This document shows positions 1 to 6,754 of a DNA stretch of 6,763 bases, piece by piece. Within the stretch, counting starts at the first letter, position 1; each line of letters begins with the position of its first letter. The notes beneath the pieces were generated by a model that searched no databases, was not told where the DNA came from, and worked only from the letters and a program-made list of their open reading frames with translations. Made by a program: the position numbers and the translations under genes. The stretch is taken from the NCBI GenBank assembly GCA_021640185.1, contig JAJXDX010000100.1, forward strand, positions 323 through 7,085, given 5' to 3'. Source of the stretch: Oscillospiraceae bacterium (GTDB lineage: Bacteria; Bacillota; Clostridia; Oscillospirales; Acutalibacteraceae).

Positions 1-23
1 TTTTCGTCGCGTCGCTCATCCAT
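1..23 (-). CDS. Possible start of a further downstream gene (partial, unidentified)
   Basis: After the truA stop codon the minus strand carries a purine-rich stretch with a GGGGG run at 31-36, followed by two closely spaced ATG codons at 21-23 and 17-19 in different frames. The first would encode MDERRDE and stay open to the window edge. The second would encode MSDATK and also stay open. The G-run lies 7 nt before the first ATG and 11 nt before the second, so the first is slightly better placed. Seven codons are far too few to recognise a product, and I do not assign one. Given the tight packing of the rest of the cluster, another cotranscribed gene here is plausible but unproven. Confidence 0.3.
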
Positions 24-41
24 CCTGCCTGCCCCCTTTCC

Positions 42-788
42 TCATTCTTCCGGCGGGTAGAACACCCGCGCAAGGCAAAGGCCCTTGGCCGGGGCGGTCG
101 GCCCGGCGCACGCCCGGTCGCCGGACGCGAAGATGCCGCCGATCGCGTCCGGCGCCATGCGCCCGTCCGCGATCTCCAGCAGCGTGCCCACCATGATGCG
201 CACCGTGTTGTACAAAAAGCCGTCCGCCTCTACGGTGAAGGTGACAAGGTCGCCCTCCCGCCGCACGGCGGCGGCGCGCACGGTGCGCACGGTATCCGCC
301 ACGTCGCTGCCCGCGGCACAGAAGGCCGACAGATCGTGCCGGCCGACAAAGTCGGCGGCGGCCCGGTCGAGCAGCCGCTCGTCGATCCGGCGGGTGCGGT
401 GCAGCGCATAGCGGGCATACACCGGGTGGCGCTGCGTCCCGTTCCAGATCCGGTAAACATAGCGCTTGCCCAGCGCACTGTAGCGCGGATGGAACGTGTC
501 CGCCACCGGCCGCGCCGCATACACGGCGATGTCCGGCGGCAGGTGGAAATTCAAAGCGGAGGCGAGCTTATCCCCGGTCAGGCTGCTCTGCGTATCGAAC
601 GTGCAGCAGAACATATCCGCATGGACGCCCGCGTCCGTGCGGCTGCAGCCGGTGATCCCGGCGCGCACGCCGGTCACCGCTTCCACCGCATCCTGTAGCG
701 TCTGCTGCACGGTGACGGCGTTCGGCTGGACCTGCCAGCCGTGATAGGCCGTGCCGTCATAGCGCAGGGTGAGCAGCATACGGGGCAT
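42..788 (-). CDS. truA: tRNA pseudouridine(38-40) synthase TruA
   Basis: TruA isomerises uridines 38, 39 and 40 in the anticodon arm of many tRNAs to pseudouridine and acts in the cytoplasm as a homodimer. The 248-residue product has the family's normal length. It begins with the typical LTLRYDGTAYHGWQVQP segment (residues 6-22). The catalytic motif GCSRTDAGVHA (47-57) carries the nucleophilic Asp52. RYVYRI (109-114) contains the conserved active-site tyrosine region, and FLYNTVRIMVG (191-201) is the conserved C-terminal half motif. The reading frame stays open upstream to 962, but that would overlap ecfT. The ATG at 788 is chosen because AAGGAGG at 798-804 lies 9 nt upstream of it, whereas the ATG at 797 abuts that site and the ATG at 779 is 18 nt away. 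It follows ecfT by 26 nt, the classical ecf-truA linkage of Bacillota. Confidence 0.96.
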   Translation of the reverse strand: MPRMLLTLRYDGTAYHGWQVQPNAVTVQQTLQDAVEAVTGVRAGITGCSRTDAGVHADMFCCTFDTQSSLTGDKLASALNFHLPPDIAVYAARPVADTFHPRYSALGKRYVYRIWNGTQRHPVYARYALHRTRRIDERLLDRAAADFVGRHDLSAFCAAGSDVADTVRTVRAAAVRREGDLVTFTVEADGFLYNTVRIMVGTLLEIADGRMAPDAIGGIFASGDRACAGPTAPAKGLCLARVFYPPEE

Positions 789-797
789 GGGACGCAT

Positions 798-804
798 CCT
801 CCTT
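798..804 (-). promoter_or_regulatory. Ribosome binding site of truA
   Basis: A perfect AAGGAGG on the minus strand lies between the ecfT stop codon and truA. It decides among three in-frame ATG codons (797, 788, 779): only 788 has normal 9-nt spacing. The ATG at 797 directly abuts the site and could not be used efficiently. Confidence 0.8.
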
Positions 805-814
805 TTCGTCGAAT

Positions 815-1633
815 TCAGGCAAGAACGGAGCCGAACAGCACGTTGAGCACGATCAGCCCGCCCGCGAACACCGCGACCGCCGCCAGCGCGGCGATGTCGC
901 GCGGGGCGATGTGCGGGCTGCGCATCCGGGTGCGCCCCTCGCCGCCGCGGTAGCAGCGGCATTCCATCGCCATGGCCAGATCGTAGGCCCGACGGAACGA
1001 CGACACGAACAGCGGGATCAGGATCGGGATCATCGCCCGCACGCGGCGGATCAGCCCGCCGCTCTCCATGTCCGCGCCGCGCGCCTTCTGCGCCGACATG
1101 ATCTTGTCCGTTTCCTCAATCAGCGTGGGGATGAACCGCAGCGCGATCGTCATCATCATCGCCAGCTCGTGCGCGTTGACATGGATGACGCGCAGCGGCG
1201 AGAGCAGCCGCTCGATCGCGTCGGTCAGCGCCGTCGGCGTGGTGGTGTAGGTGAGCAGCGAGCTGCCCATCAGCAGGCACACGATGCGCACGGCGATGAA
1301 CACCGCCGTGCCGATGCCGCGGCTGGTGATGTGGATCGGCCCCAGATCGAGCAGCGGCGTGCCGCCGGTGATATAGAACATATTCAGCAGGGACGTGAAC
1401 AGCACCAGCAGCAGCACCGGCCGCACACTGCGCCACATCAGGCGCAGCGGCAGACGGCTGAGCGTCACGCACAGCAGCGTGAACGCCGCAACGGCACCGA
1501 GCCCCGCCCAGTTCTGCGGCAAGAACACCACGACGATGAACAGCAGCGTGAGCACCAGCTTCATCCGCGGATCGAGCCGATGCAGCAGCGACCGGCCGGG
1601 GAAATATTGCCCGATGGTGATATCGCTCAGCAC
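815..1633 (-). CDS. ecfT: ECF transporter transmembrane scaffold EcfT
   Basis: EcfT is the membrane subunit that couples the EcfA1/EcfA2 ATPase pair to interchangeable substrate-binding S components for vitamins and other micronutrients. The 272-residue product starts MLSDITIGQYFPG, the family's characteristic N-terminus. Hydrophobic segments lie at about 25-40, 43-57, 72-90, 107-128 and 246-270. The long cytoplasmic coupling-helix region holds the two signature X-R-X motifs, AQKARGADME (181-190) and MECRCYRGGEGRT (223-235). The second motif has Cys225 where Ala is more usual, so it reads CRC. The start is GTG at 1631-1633, with GGAGGTG seven bases upstream. It overlaps the end of ecfA2 by 7 nt (GTGCTGA), suggesting translational coupling. 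No S component is adjacent, consistent with a shared group II module, so the transported substrate cannot be told from this window. Confidence 0.95.
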   Translation of the reverse strand: MLSDITIGQYFPGRSLLHRLDPRMKLVLTLLFIVVVFLPQNWAGLGAVAAFTLLCVTLSRLPLRLMWRSVRPVLLLVLFTSLLNMFYITGGTPLLDLGPIHITSRGIGTAVFIAVRIVCLLMGSSLLTYTTTPTALTDAIERLLSPLRVIHVNAHELAMMMTIALRFIPTLIEETDKIMSAQKARGADMESGGLIRRVRAMIPILIPLFVSSFRRAYDLAMAMECRCYRGGEGRTRMRSPHIAPRDIAALAAVAVFAGGLIVLNVLFGSVLA

Positions 1634-2490
1634 GGCGCATCACCTCCCAGCAAGGGGAGCAGCCGCTCTGCGGCCTGCTGCACGGTGTACACGTCCGTCG
1701 ATACGTCCACGCCCGCCTGCCGCAGCAGCAGCATGATCTGGGTGACGGACGGCACGGTCAGCCCCATGGCGGTCAGCTCCTCGGCGCGGGAGAACACCCG
1801 CTGCACGGTGTCGAGCATCGCGATCTTGCCGTGATCCATCACCAGCACGCGGTCAGCCACGGCGGCGATGTCCTCCATGCTGTGCGACACCAGCAAAACG
1901 GTGGTGTCCTCCCGGTCGCGATAGCGGCGGATCATCGACAGCACCTGCCGCCGCCCGCGGGGATCCAGGCCTGCCGCAGGCTCGTCCAGGATCAGGATCT
2001 GCGGGCGCATCGCCATGACCCCCGCGATCGCGACGCGGCGCTTCTCGCCGCCCGAAAGGGCGAAGGGCGACTGCGTCAGATATTCCTCGCCAAGGCCGAC
2101 GTCCGCAGCCGCCGCGCGCACGCGGCGGTCGATCTCGTCCTCCGGCAGCTCCATGTTGTGCGGGCCGAAGGCGATGTCCTTGTATACCGTTTCTTCAAAC
2201 AGCTGATGCTCCGGATATTGGAACACCATGCCGACGCGAAAGCGCACGGCGCGGATCTTCTTTGGTTCTTCCCAAATGTCGCGCCCGTCCAGCAGCACGC
2301 GCCCGGCCGTCGGACGCAGCAGGCCGTTGAGGTGCTGCACCAGCGTCGATTTGCCGGAGCCGGTGTGCCCGATGATGCCAAGCAGCTCCCCCGGCCGGGT
2401 GGAGAACGACACGCCGCGCAGCGCGTGCATCTCGAACGGCGAACCGGCGGCGTAGGTATAGGTCAGGTCTTGTGTTTCCAGCACTGCCAT
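1627..2490 (-). CDS. ecfA2: ECF transporter ATP-binding protein EcfA2
   Basis: One of the two cytoplasmic ABC ATPases that power the ECF vitamin transporter; it pairs with EcfA1 and docks on EcfT. The 287-residue protein has Walker A GHTGSGKST (41-49), Q-loop Gln91 in VFQYPEHQLFEETV, signature LSGGE (145-149), Walker B ILILDEP (165-171, catalytic Glu170) and switch His203 in VSHSMED. The PEHQLFEETVYKDIAFGP segment is what distinguishes EcfA2 from EcfA1. The signature motif ends in Glu instead of the more usual Gln. The C-terminal 60 residues form the EcfA-type extension and share the LRQAGVD stretch with its paralogue. The ATG at 2490 is preceded by AAAGGAG (2498-2504) at 7-nt spacing. ecfA1 ends 19 nt upstream, and the 3' end overlaps ecfT. 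Confidence 0.96.
   Translation of the reverse strand: MAVLETQDLTYTYAAGSPFEMHALRGVSFSTRPGELLGIIGHTGSGKSTLVQHLNGLLRPTAGRVLLDGRDIWEEPKKIRAVRFRVGMVFQYPEHQLFEETVYKDIAFGPHNMELPEDEIDRRVRAAAADVGLGEEYLTQSPFALSGGEKRRVAIAGVMAMRPQILILDEPAAGLDPRGRRQVLSMIRRYRDREDTTVLLVSHSMEDIAAVADRVLVMDHGKIAMLDTVQRVFSRAEELTAMGLTVPSVTQIMLLLRQAGVDVSTDVYTVQQAAERLLPLLGGDAPC
1639..1647 (-). promoter_or_regulatory. Ribosome binding site of ecfT inside ecfA2
   Basis: GGAGGTGAT on the minus strand lies within the last codons of ecfA2, seven bases from GGAGGTG to the GTG start of ecfT. It supports the unusual start codon. An ATG and a GTG overlapping this site are in another frame, which lacks EcfT similarity. Confidence 0.75.
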
Positions 2491-2509
2491 GGCGGCGCTC
2501 CTTTCGTGA

Positions 2510-3394
2510 TCATTGCGTTTTGCCCGCGCCGCGGCGCATCAGGGCAAGCAGCGCATCCGCACATTCCTGCGGCGTGAGGATGTCAGCGGGGATGTCCACG
2601 CCCGCCTGCCGCAGTGCGGCACACAGCGCCGTCGGCTGCGGCACGTCCAGCCCCACGGCGCGCAGCCGTTCGCCGTCCGAAAACACCTGCCGCGGCGTGC
2701 CGTCCGCGATGATGCGGCCGCCGTCCATGACCACCACGCGGTCGGCGCGCGCCGCCTCCTCCATATAGTGGGTGATCAGCACGACCGTCATGCCCTGCTC
2801 GCGGTCCAAGCGGCACACGGTGTCGATCACCTCCTGCCGCCCCTGCGGGTCGAGCATCGCGGTCGGCTCGTCCAAAACGATGACATCCGGCTGCATGGCC
2901 AGCACGCCCGCAATCGCGACGCGCTGCTTCTGCCCGCCGGACAGCTTGTGCGGCGAGTGCGCGCGGTATTCCCACATCCCCACCGTGCGCAGTGCCTGCT
3001 CCACGCGGCGGCAGATCTCGTCCGGCGCGATGCCGAGGTTCTCCGGTCCGAAGGCCACGTCCTCCTCGACGACGGTGGAGACGAGCTGGTCGTCCGGATC
3101 CTGCAGCACCATGCCGACGGTGCGGCGCACATCGTAGGTGTGCGCCTCGTCCGCGGTGTCCATGCCCTCGACGAGCACGCGGCCGCCGGTGGGCAGCAAA
3201 ATGGCGTTGAAATGTTTCGCCAGCGTCGATTTGCCGCAGCCGTTGTGCCCCAGCAGGGCAACGAACGTGCCCGGCTCGATCGCCAGATCCACGCCGCACA
3301 GCACGGCGGGCGGCACGACCGAGGCCGTGTCCGTCACGCCCTCGTCCTCGTGCGTATAGCGGAAGGTGACGTCCTTCGCGTCCAGTATCGGCAT
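2510..3394 (-). CDS. ecfA1: ECF transporter ATP-binding protein EcfA1
   Basis: First ATPase of the shared ECF module, working as a heterodimer with EcfA2. The 294-residue product has Walker A GHNGCGKST (49-57), Q-loop Gln98 in VLQDPDDQLVSTVVEEDVAFGPEN (an EcfA1-type segment), signature LSGGQ (151-155), Walker B VIVLDEP (171-177, catalytic Glu176) and switch His209. A longer than usual hydrophilic loop (about residues 14-30, THEDEGVTDTASVVPPA) sits between the first strands. The frame is open upstream to 3619 inside the methyltransferase gene. The ATG at 3394 is chosen because MPILDAKDVTFRY matches the family N-terminus and GGAGGTG (3400-3406) lies 5 nt upstream. The methyltransferase stop is only 14 nt away, so cotranscription and perhaps coupled translation are likely. 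Confidence 0.96.
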   Translation of the reverse strand: MPILDAKDVTFRYTHEDEGVTDTASVVPPAVLCGVDLAIEPGTFVALLGHNGCGKSTLAKHFNAILLPTGGRVLVEGMDTADEAHTYDVRRTVGMVLQDPDDQLVSTVVEEDVAFGPENLGIAPDEICRRVEQALRTVGMWEYRAHSPHKLSGGQKQRVAIAGVLAMQPDVIVLDEPTAMLDPQGRQEVIDTVCRLDREQGMTVVLITHYMEEAARADRVVVMDGGRIIADGTPRQVFSDGERLRAVGLDVPQPTALCAALRQAGVDIPADILTPQECADALLALMRRGAGKTQ

Positions 3395-3408
3395 CAAAGC
3401 ACCTCCGG

Positions 3409-4275
3409 TCAGTCGGCGTGCCACACGGCAGTGGCGCCGCACGGCAGGATCAGTCCGCTGTCGGTCACGGGCAGCCCGATCTCGTCCGCCGAAAGCGTGC
3501 CGCCGATCCCGGCGGGCAGCAGCGAACCCAGAACATACCGCATGACCGACGGGGACAGCCCCGTCGTGTAGGAATTGATCAGGAAAAACAGCGGACGGTC
3601 GGAAAGCAGCTTGACGCACTCGGCGACGAAGGGATAGATCTGCTCCTCCAGCTTCCAGATCTCGCCGCCCGGCCCGCGGCCGTAGGACGGCGGATCCATC
3701 AAGATCCCGTCATAGCGGTTGCCGCGCCGCTGCTCCCGCTGCACGAATTTGCCGCAATCGTCCACCAGCCAGCGCATCGGGCGGTCGATCAGCCCGGACA
3801 GCGCGGCGTTCTCGCGTCCCCACGCGACCATGCCCTTGGCGGCATCGACGTGCGTGACGTGCGCGCCCGCCGCGACGCACGCCAGCGTGGCCGCACCGGT
3901 GTAGCCGAACAGGTTGAGTACCCGGATCGGCCGTCCGGCCTCGCGGATCAGCCCGGTCATCAGATCCCAGTTGACCGCCTGCTCCGGGAACAGCCCGGTG
4001 TGCTTGAACCCCATGGGCTTCAGTGCGAACGTCAGCTGCCGATAGCGGATCTGCCAGCTGTCGGGGATCGGACGCAGACGCTCCCACTGCCCGCCGCCGG
4101 TGTTCGACCGATGATAGCGGGCGTGCGCCTGCCGCCAGCGCGGATCTTTGCGCGGCGTCTGCCAGATCACCTGCGGATCCGGCCGGATCAGCAGGATATC
4201 GCCCCAGCGCTCCAGCCGTTCGCCGGACGAGGCGTCCAGCAGCTCGTAATCCTTCCATTCTGCGGCAGCTCTCAT
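3409..4275 (-). CDS. Class I SAM-dependent methyltransferase (PF10672/COG1092-like), substrate unknown
   Basis: The 288-residue protein has a Rossmann-type SAM-binding fold. Motif I is VLNLFGYTGAATLA (119-132), the acidic ribose-binding position is Asp144 in THVDAAKG, a further acidic pair is VDD (171-173), and motif IV is DPPSYGRGPGGEIW (194-207). The N-terminal part (YELLDASSGERLERWG, RPDPQVIW) and FKHTGLFPEQAVNW (90-103) are typical of a family usually annotated as SAM-dependent or rRNA methyltransferase, related to RlmI/RlmK. No PUA RNA-binding domain is visible, unlike RlmI, so the actual substrate (rRNA base, or something else) is not determined here. The ATG at 4275 has AAAGGA 6 nt upstream. 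The gene sits 17 nt after glmM and 14 nt before ecfA1. Methyltransferase identity is secure; an RNA target is inference. Confidence 0.88.
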   Translation of the reverse strand: MRAAAEWKDYELLDASSGERLERWGDILLIRPDPQVIWQTPRKDPRWRQAHARYHRSNTGGGQWERLRPIPDSWQIRYRQLTFALKPMGFKHTGLFPEQAVNWDLMTGLIREAGRPIRVLNLFGYTGAATLACVAAGAHVTHVDAAKGMVAWGRENAALSGLIDRPMRWLVDDCGKFVQREQRRGNRYDGILMDPPSYGRGPGGEIWKLEEQIYPFVAECVKLLSDRPLFFLINSYTTGLSPSVMRYVLGSLLPAGIGGTLSADEIGLPVTDSGLILPCGATAVWHAD

Positions 4276-4292
4276 AGACGTTCCTTTCTTCT

Positions 4293-5651
4293 TCAGCCCT
4301 CTGCGCCGATCTCGGCCTTGATCAGAGCGGCCAACTCCAGCGCGACGGCGTTGATCTTATCAAAGTCTTTGCCCTCGACCATGACGCGCACCAGCGGCTC
4401 CGTCCCGCTGACGCGCACCAGCACCCGCCCGTCGCGCCCAAGATCCCGCTGTGCCGCATCGATCTTTTCGTGCAGGGCGGTGCTGTCCTCGTACCGCTGC
4501 TTCTGCGCGGCATCGGCGCGCACGTTGACCATCACCTGCGGATAGCGCTCCATCAGCGCGCCGACGCGCGACAGCTTCCAGCCCTTTTGTCTGGCCATGG
4601 TCAGCAGCTGGATCGCCGACAGCTGGCCGTCGCCGGTGGAGGCGTATTTCGTCAGGATGATGTGGCCGGACTGCTCGCCGCCGATGGCGTAGCCCTCGCG
4701 GCGCATCTCCTCGAGCACGTAGCGGTCGCCCACCTTCGTGGATACGGTGTGGATGCGGTTCTCCTCGCAAAAGCGGAAGAACCCAAGGTTGGACATCACG
4801 GTGACGACGGCGGTGTCGCCCGGCAGCTTGCCCTGCTCCTTCATGTGCAGGGCAAGCGCGGCGATGATCTTGTCGCCGTCGAGCAGATTGCCCCGCTCGT
4901 CGACGGCCAAGCAGCGGTCGGCGTCGCCGTCAAAGGCGATACCCGCCGTAAAGCGCATTTTTTTGACCAGTTCCGTCAGCCCCTCCATGTGGGTGGAGCC
5001 GCAATCCTCGTTGATGTTCGTGCCGTCCGGCTGATCGTTGAGGAACACGCAGTCCGCCCCCAACGCCGAAAACAGCTTGCGCGCCGTAGCACTGGCCGAG
5101 CCGTTGGCGCAGTCGATCGCCAGTTTCATCCCGCGCAGATCGGTCTGCGTCGTGGACAGCAGGTGGAACACGTAATCGTCCACGGCGGGACGCGGCGGCA
5201 GGATCCGCCCGACGGCGCCGCCCGTCGGCACCGGCGGCGTTTTTTTGCCGTCCAGCACGATCTGGTCGATCTCCGCCTCCAGCGTATCGGGCAGCTTGTT
5301 GCCGTTGCCGTCGAACAGCTTGATCCCGTTATACTCGCACGGATTGTGGGAGGCCGAGATCATGATCCCCGCGTCCGCCCCGTACTTGCCCACAAGGTAC
5401 GCCACCGCCGGCGTGGGGATCACGCCCAGCGGCAGCACGTCCGCACCGACGGAGCACAGCCCCGCGCAGAGCGCCGCCTCCAGCATATCCGACGAGGCGC
5501 GCGTGTCCTTGCCGATCACCACCATCGGCCGGCGCTTGGCCGTTTCGATCAGCACCATCGCCGCCGCACGGCCGATGCTCATCGCCAGTTCACACGTCAG
5601 CTCCGTATTCGCGACGCCGCGCGCGCCGTCCGTTCCGAACAATCTGCCCAT
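4293..5651 (-). CDS. glmM: Phosphoglucosamine mutase GlmM
   Basis: GlmM converts glucosamine-6-phosphate to glucosamine-1-phosphate, the step before UDP-GlcNAc formation for peptidoglycan and other cell-envelope polymers. The protein is cytoplasmic. The 452-residue length is typical. It starts MGRLFGTDGARGVAN, the diagnostic N-terminus. The phosphorylated catalytic serine is Ser101 in ISASHNP (98-104). The metal-binding loop is DGDADR (241-246), the sugar-binding loop GGEQSGH (324-330) and the phosphate-binding loop RVSGTEP (413-419). All four domains are intact. The ATG at 5651 has a GGGAGGA site 5 nt upstream. It lies 21 nt after ruvB and 17 nt before the methyltransferase. In many Bacillota glmM follows cdaA-cdaR; those genes are not its immediate neighbours here. 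Confidence 0.97.
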   Translation of the reverse strand: MGRLFGTDGARGVANTELTCELAMSIGRAAAMVLIETAKRRPMVVIGKDTRASSDMLEAALCAGLCSVGADVLPLGVIPTPAVAYLVGKYGADAGIMISASHNPCEYNGIKLFDGNGNKLPDTLEAEIDQIVLDGKKTPPVPTGGAVGRILPPRPAVDDYVFHLLSTTQTDLRGMKLAIDCANGSASATARKLFSALGADCVFLNDQPDGTNINEDCGSTHMEGLTELVKKMRFTAGIAFDGDADRCLAVDERGNLLDGDKIIAALALHMKEQGKLPGDTAVVTVMSNLGFFRFCEENRIHTVSTKVGDRYVLEEMRREGYAIGGEQSGHIILTKYASTGDGQLSAIQLLTMARQKGWKLSRVGALMERYPQVMVNVRADAAQKQRYEDSTALHEKIDAAQRDLGRDGRVLVRVSGTEPLVRVMVEGKDFDKINAVALELAALIKAEIGAEG

Positions 5652-5672
5652 CGTTATCCTCCCTCTGATCGA

Positions 5673-6698
5673 TCAAAACATCGTCTGTCCGTTCTGCTCC
5701 AGCCCAAGGTGCGCATATGCCGCCGGCAGCACGATCCGCCCGCGCGGCGTGCGCCCGAGGAAGCCGATCTGCATCAGATACGGCTCGTGCACATCCTCGA
5801 TGGTGACCGGCTCCTCGCCGATCATGGCGGCCAGCGTCTCCAGCCCGACCGGGCCGCCGTTATAATGGCGGATCATCGCCGTCAGCATCCGCCGGTCGCC
5901 CGCGTCCAGCCCCAGCTCGTCGACCTCCAGCCGGGTCAGCGCCTCCTTCGCGATCGGGCGGTCGATGACGCCGTCGCCCAGCATCTGCGCAAAATCGCGC
6001 ACGCGCTTGAGCATCCGGTTGGCGATACGCGGCGTCCCGCGGGAGCGGGACGCGATCTCCCGCGCGCCGTCCGGCTCGCACGCGATGCCGAGGATGCCCG
6101 CGCTGCGCGTCACGATCCGGGTCAGCTGCTCCGTCGTGTACAGCTCCAGCCGCATGACCACGCCAAAACGGTCGCGCAGCGGCGCGGACAGCTGTCCGGC
6201 GCGCGTCGTCGCGCCGATCAGCGTAAAATGCTGCAGCGGCAGGTGGATGGAGGAAGCGCCCTGCCCCTTGCCGTTGATGATGTCGATCGCGAAATCCTCC
6301 ATCGCGGGATACAGGATCTCCTCCACCGTGCGGGGCAGACGATGGATCTCGTCGATGAACAGCACATCGCCCTCGTCCATGTTCGTCAGCATGGCGGCCA
6401 GATCGCCCGGCCGCTCGATCGCCGGGCCGGACGTGATGCGGAAGTTCACGCCCAGCTCCGCCGCGACGATGCCCGCCAGCGTCGTTTTGCCCAGTCCCGG
6501 CGGACCGTACAGCAGCACGTGATCGAGCGCCTCGTGCCGCTGCTTTGCCGCGTCGATGAACACCGCCAGATTTTCTTTGACCTTATCCTGCCCGATATAG
6601 TCGGACAGCGCACGCGGACGCAGCGGATTATCGCCGTCGTCCTCCGGCAGCTGCCCGCCGGATACCAGCCGGTATTCCAGATCCAGCTCGGCGTCCAT
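5673..6698 (-). CDS. ruvB: Holliday junction branch migration ATPase RuvB
   Basis: RuvB is the hexameric AAA+ motor that, with RuvA, drives branch migration of Holliday junctions during recombinational repair. The 341-residue product has Walker A GPPGLGKTT (65-73), Walker B LFIDEIHR (113-120), sensor 1 in GATTRAG (162-168), the arginine-finger segment PLRDRFG (173-179, Arg175), sensor 2 RGTPRIANR (220-228) and the C-terminal winged-helix motif TPRGR (317-321). All key residues are present. The ATG at 6698 is preferred because AAGGAG lies 8 nt upstream. The in-frame ATG at 6704 is only 2 nt from that site, and the in-frame GTG at 6743 has no ribosome binding site. ruvA is not immediately overlapping upstream, as it is in many bacteria. 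Downstream, glmM follows after 21 nt. Confidence 0.97.
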   Translation of the reverse strand: MDAELDLEYRLVSGGQLPEDDGDNPLRPRALSDYIGQDKVKENLAVFIDAAKQRHEALDHVLLYGPPGLGKTTLAGIVAAELGVNFRITSGPAIERPGDLAAMLTNMDEGDVLFIDEIHRLPRTVEEILYPAMEDFAIDIINGKGQGASSIHLPLQHFTLIGATTRAGQLSAPLRDRFGVVMRLELYTTEQLTRIVTRSAGILGIACEPDGAREIASRSRGTPRIANRMLKRVRDFAQMLGDGVIDRPIAKEALTRLEVDELGLDAGDRRMLTAMIRHYNGGPVGLETLAAMIGEEPVTIEDVHEPYLMQIGFLGRTPRGRIVLPAAYAHLGLEQNGQTMF

Positions 6699-6706
6699 GC
6701 GCATCG

Positions 6707-6712
6707 CTCCTT
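6707..6712 (-). promoter_or_regulatory. Ribosome binding site of ruvB
   Basis: AAGGAG on the minus strand within a purine-rich run (GAGAGGGAAGGAG). Its 8-nt spacing selects the ATG at 6698 over the ATG at 6704, making RuvB 341 residues long. Confidence 0.7.
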
Positions 6713-6726
6713 CCCTCTCCGTTCGC

Positions 6727-6741
6727 GGGCGCAAAACGCCC
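6727..6741 (-). other. Small GC-rich hairpin in the ruvB leader
   Basis: An inverted repeat, GGGCG-TTTTG-CGCCC, forms a 5-bp all-GC stem with a 5-nt loop between the putative promoter and the ruvB ribosome binding site. No T-tract follows, so it is not a convincing terminator. It may be a 5'-leader stem that stabilises the mRNA, or chance in GC-rich DNA. Confidence 0.3.
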
Positions 6742-6754
6742 ACTCTATCCTATT

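Noticed and set aside
789..962. N-terminal extension of TruA into ecfT
   Set aside because: The extension is Arg and Ala rich antiframe-like sequence overlapping ecfT. The strong ribosome binding site at 798-804 fits the ATG at 788.
911..1834. Long plus-strand open frame of about 307 codons opposite ecfT and the ecfA2 end
   Set aside because: Its composition is extreme (His, Arg, Gln and Ala rich), it has no recognisable motif, and it lies opposite a well-supported gene. It is a by-product of GC-rich codon usage.
2513..3571. Long plus-strand open frame of about 352 codons opposite ecfA1
   Set aside because: It is low-complexity and rich in His, Arg and Ala, with no domain, and mirrors the GC-biased codons of ecfA1.
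3395..3619. N-terminal extension of EcfA1 into the methyltransferase gene
   Set aside because: The extra 75 residues have no ABC ATPase character, and a proper ribosome binding site precedes the ATG at 3394.
3418..4545. Long plus-strand open frame of about 375 codons opposite the methyltransferase and glmM end
   Set aside because: It spans two real genes on the other strand, has no recognisable family motif, and is Arg, Pro and Ala rich.
5666..5675. Perfect 10-bp palindrome TGATCGATCA over the ruvB stop codon
   Set aside because: It is short, has no loop or T-tract and no second copy nearby. Chance is the simplest explanation.
6727..6741. Hairpin considered as an intrinsic terminator of an upstream gene
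   Set aside because: The stem is only 5 bp and no T-run follows on the minus strand, so it is kept only as a possible leader hairpin.
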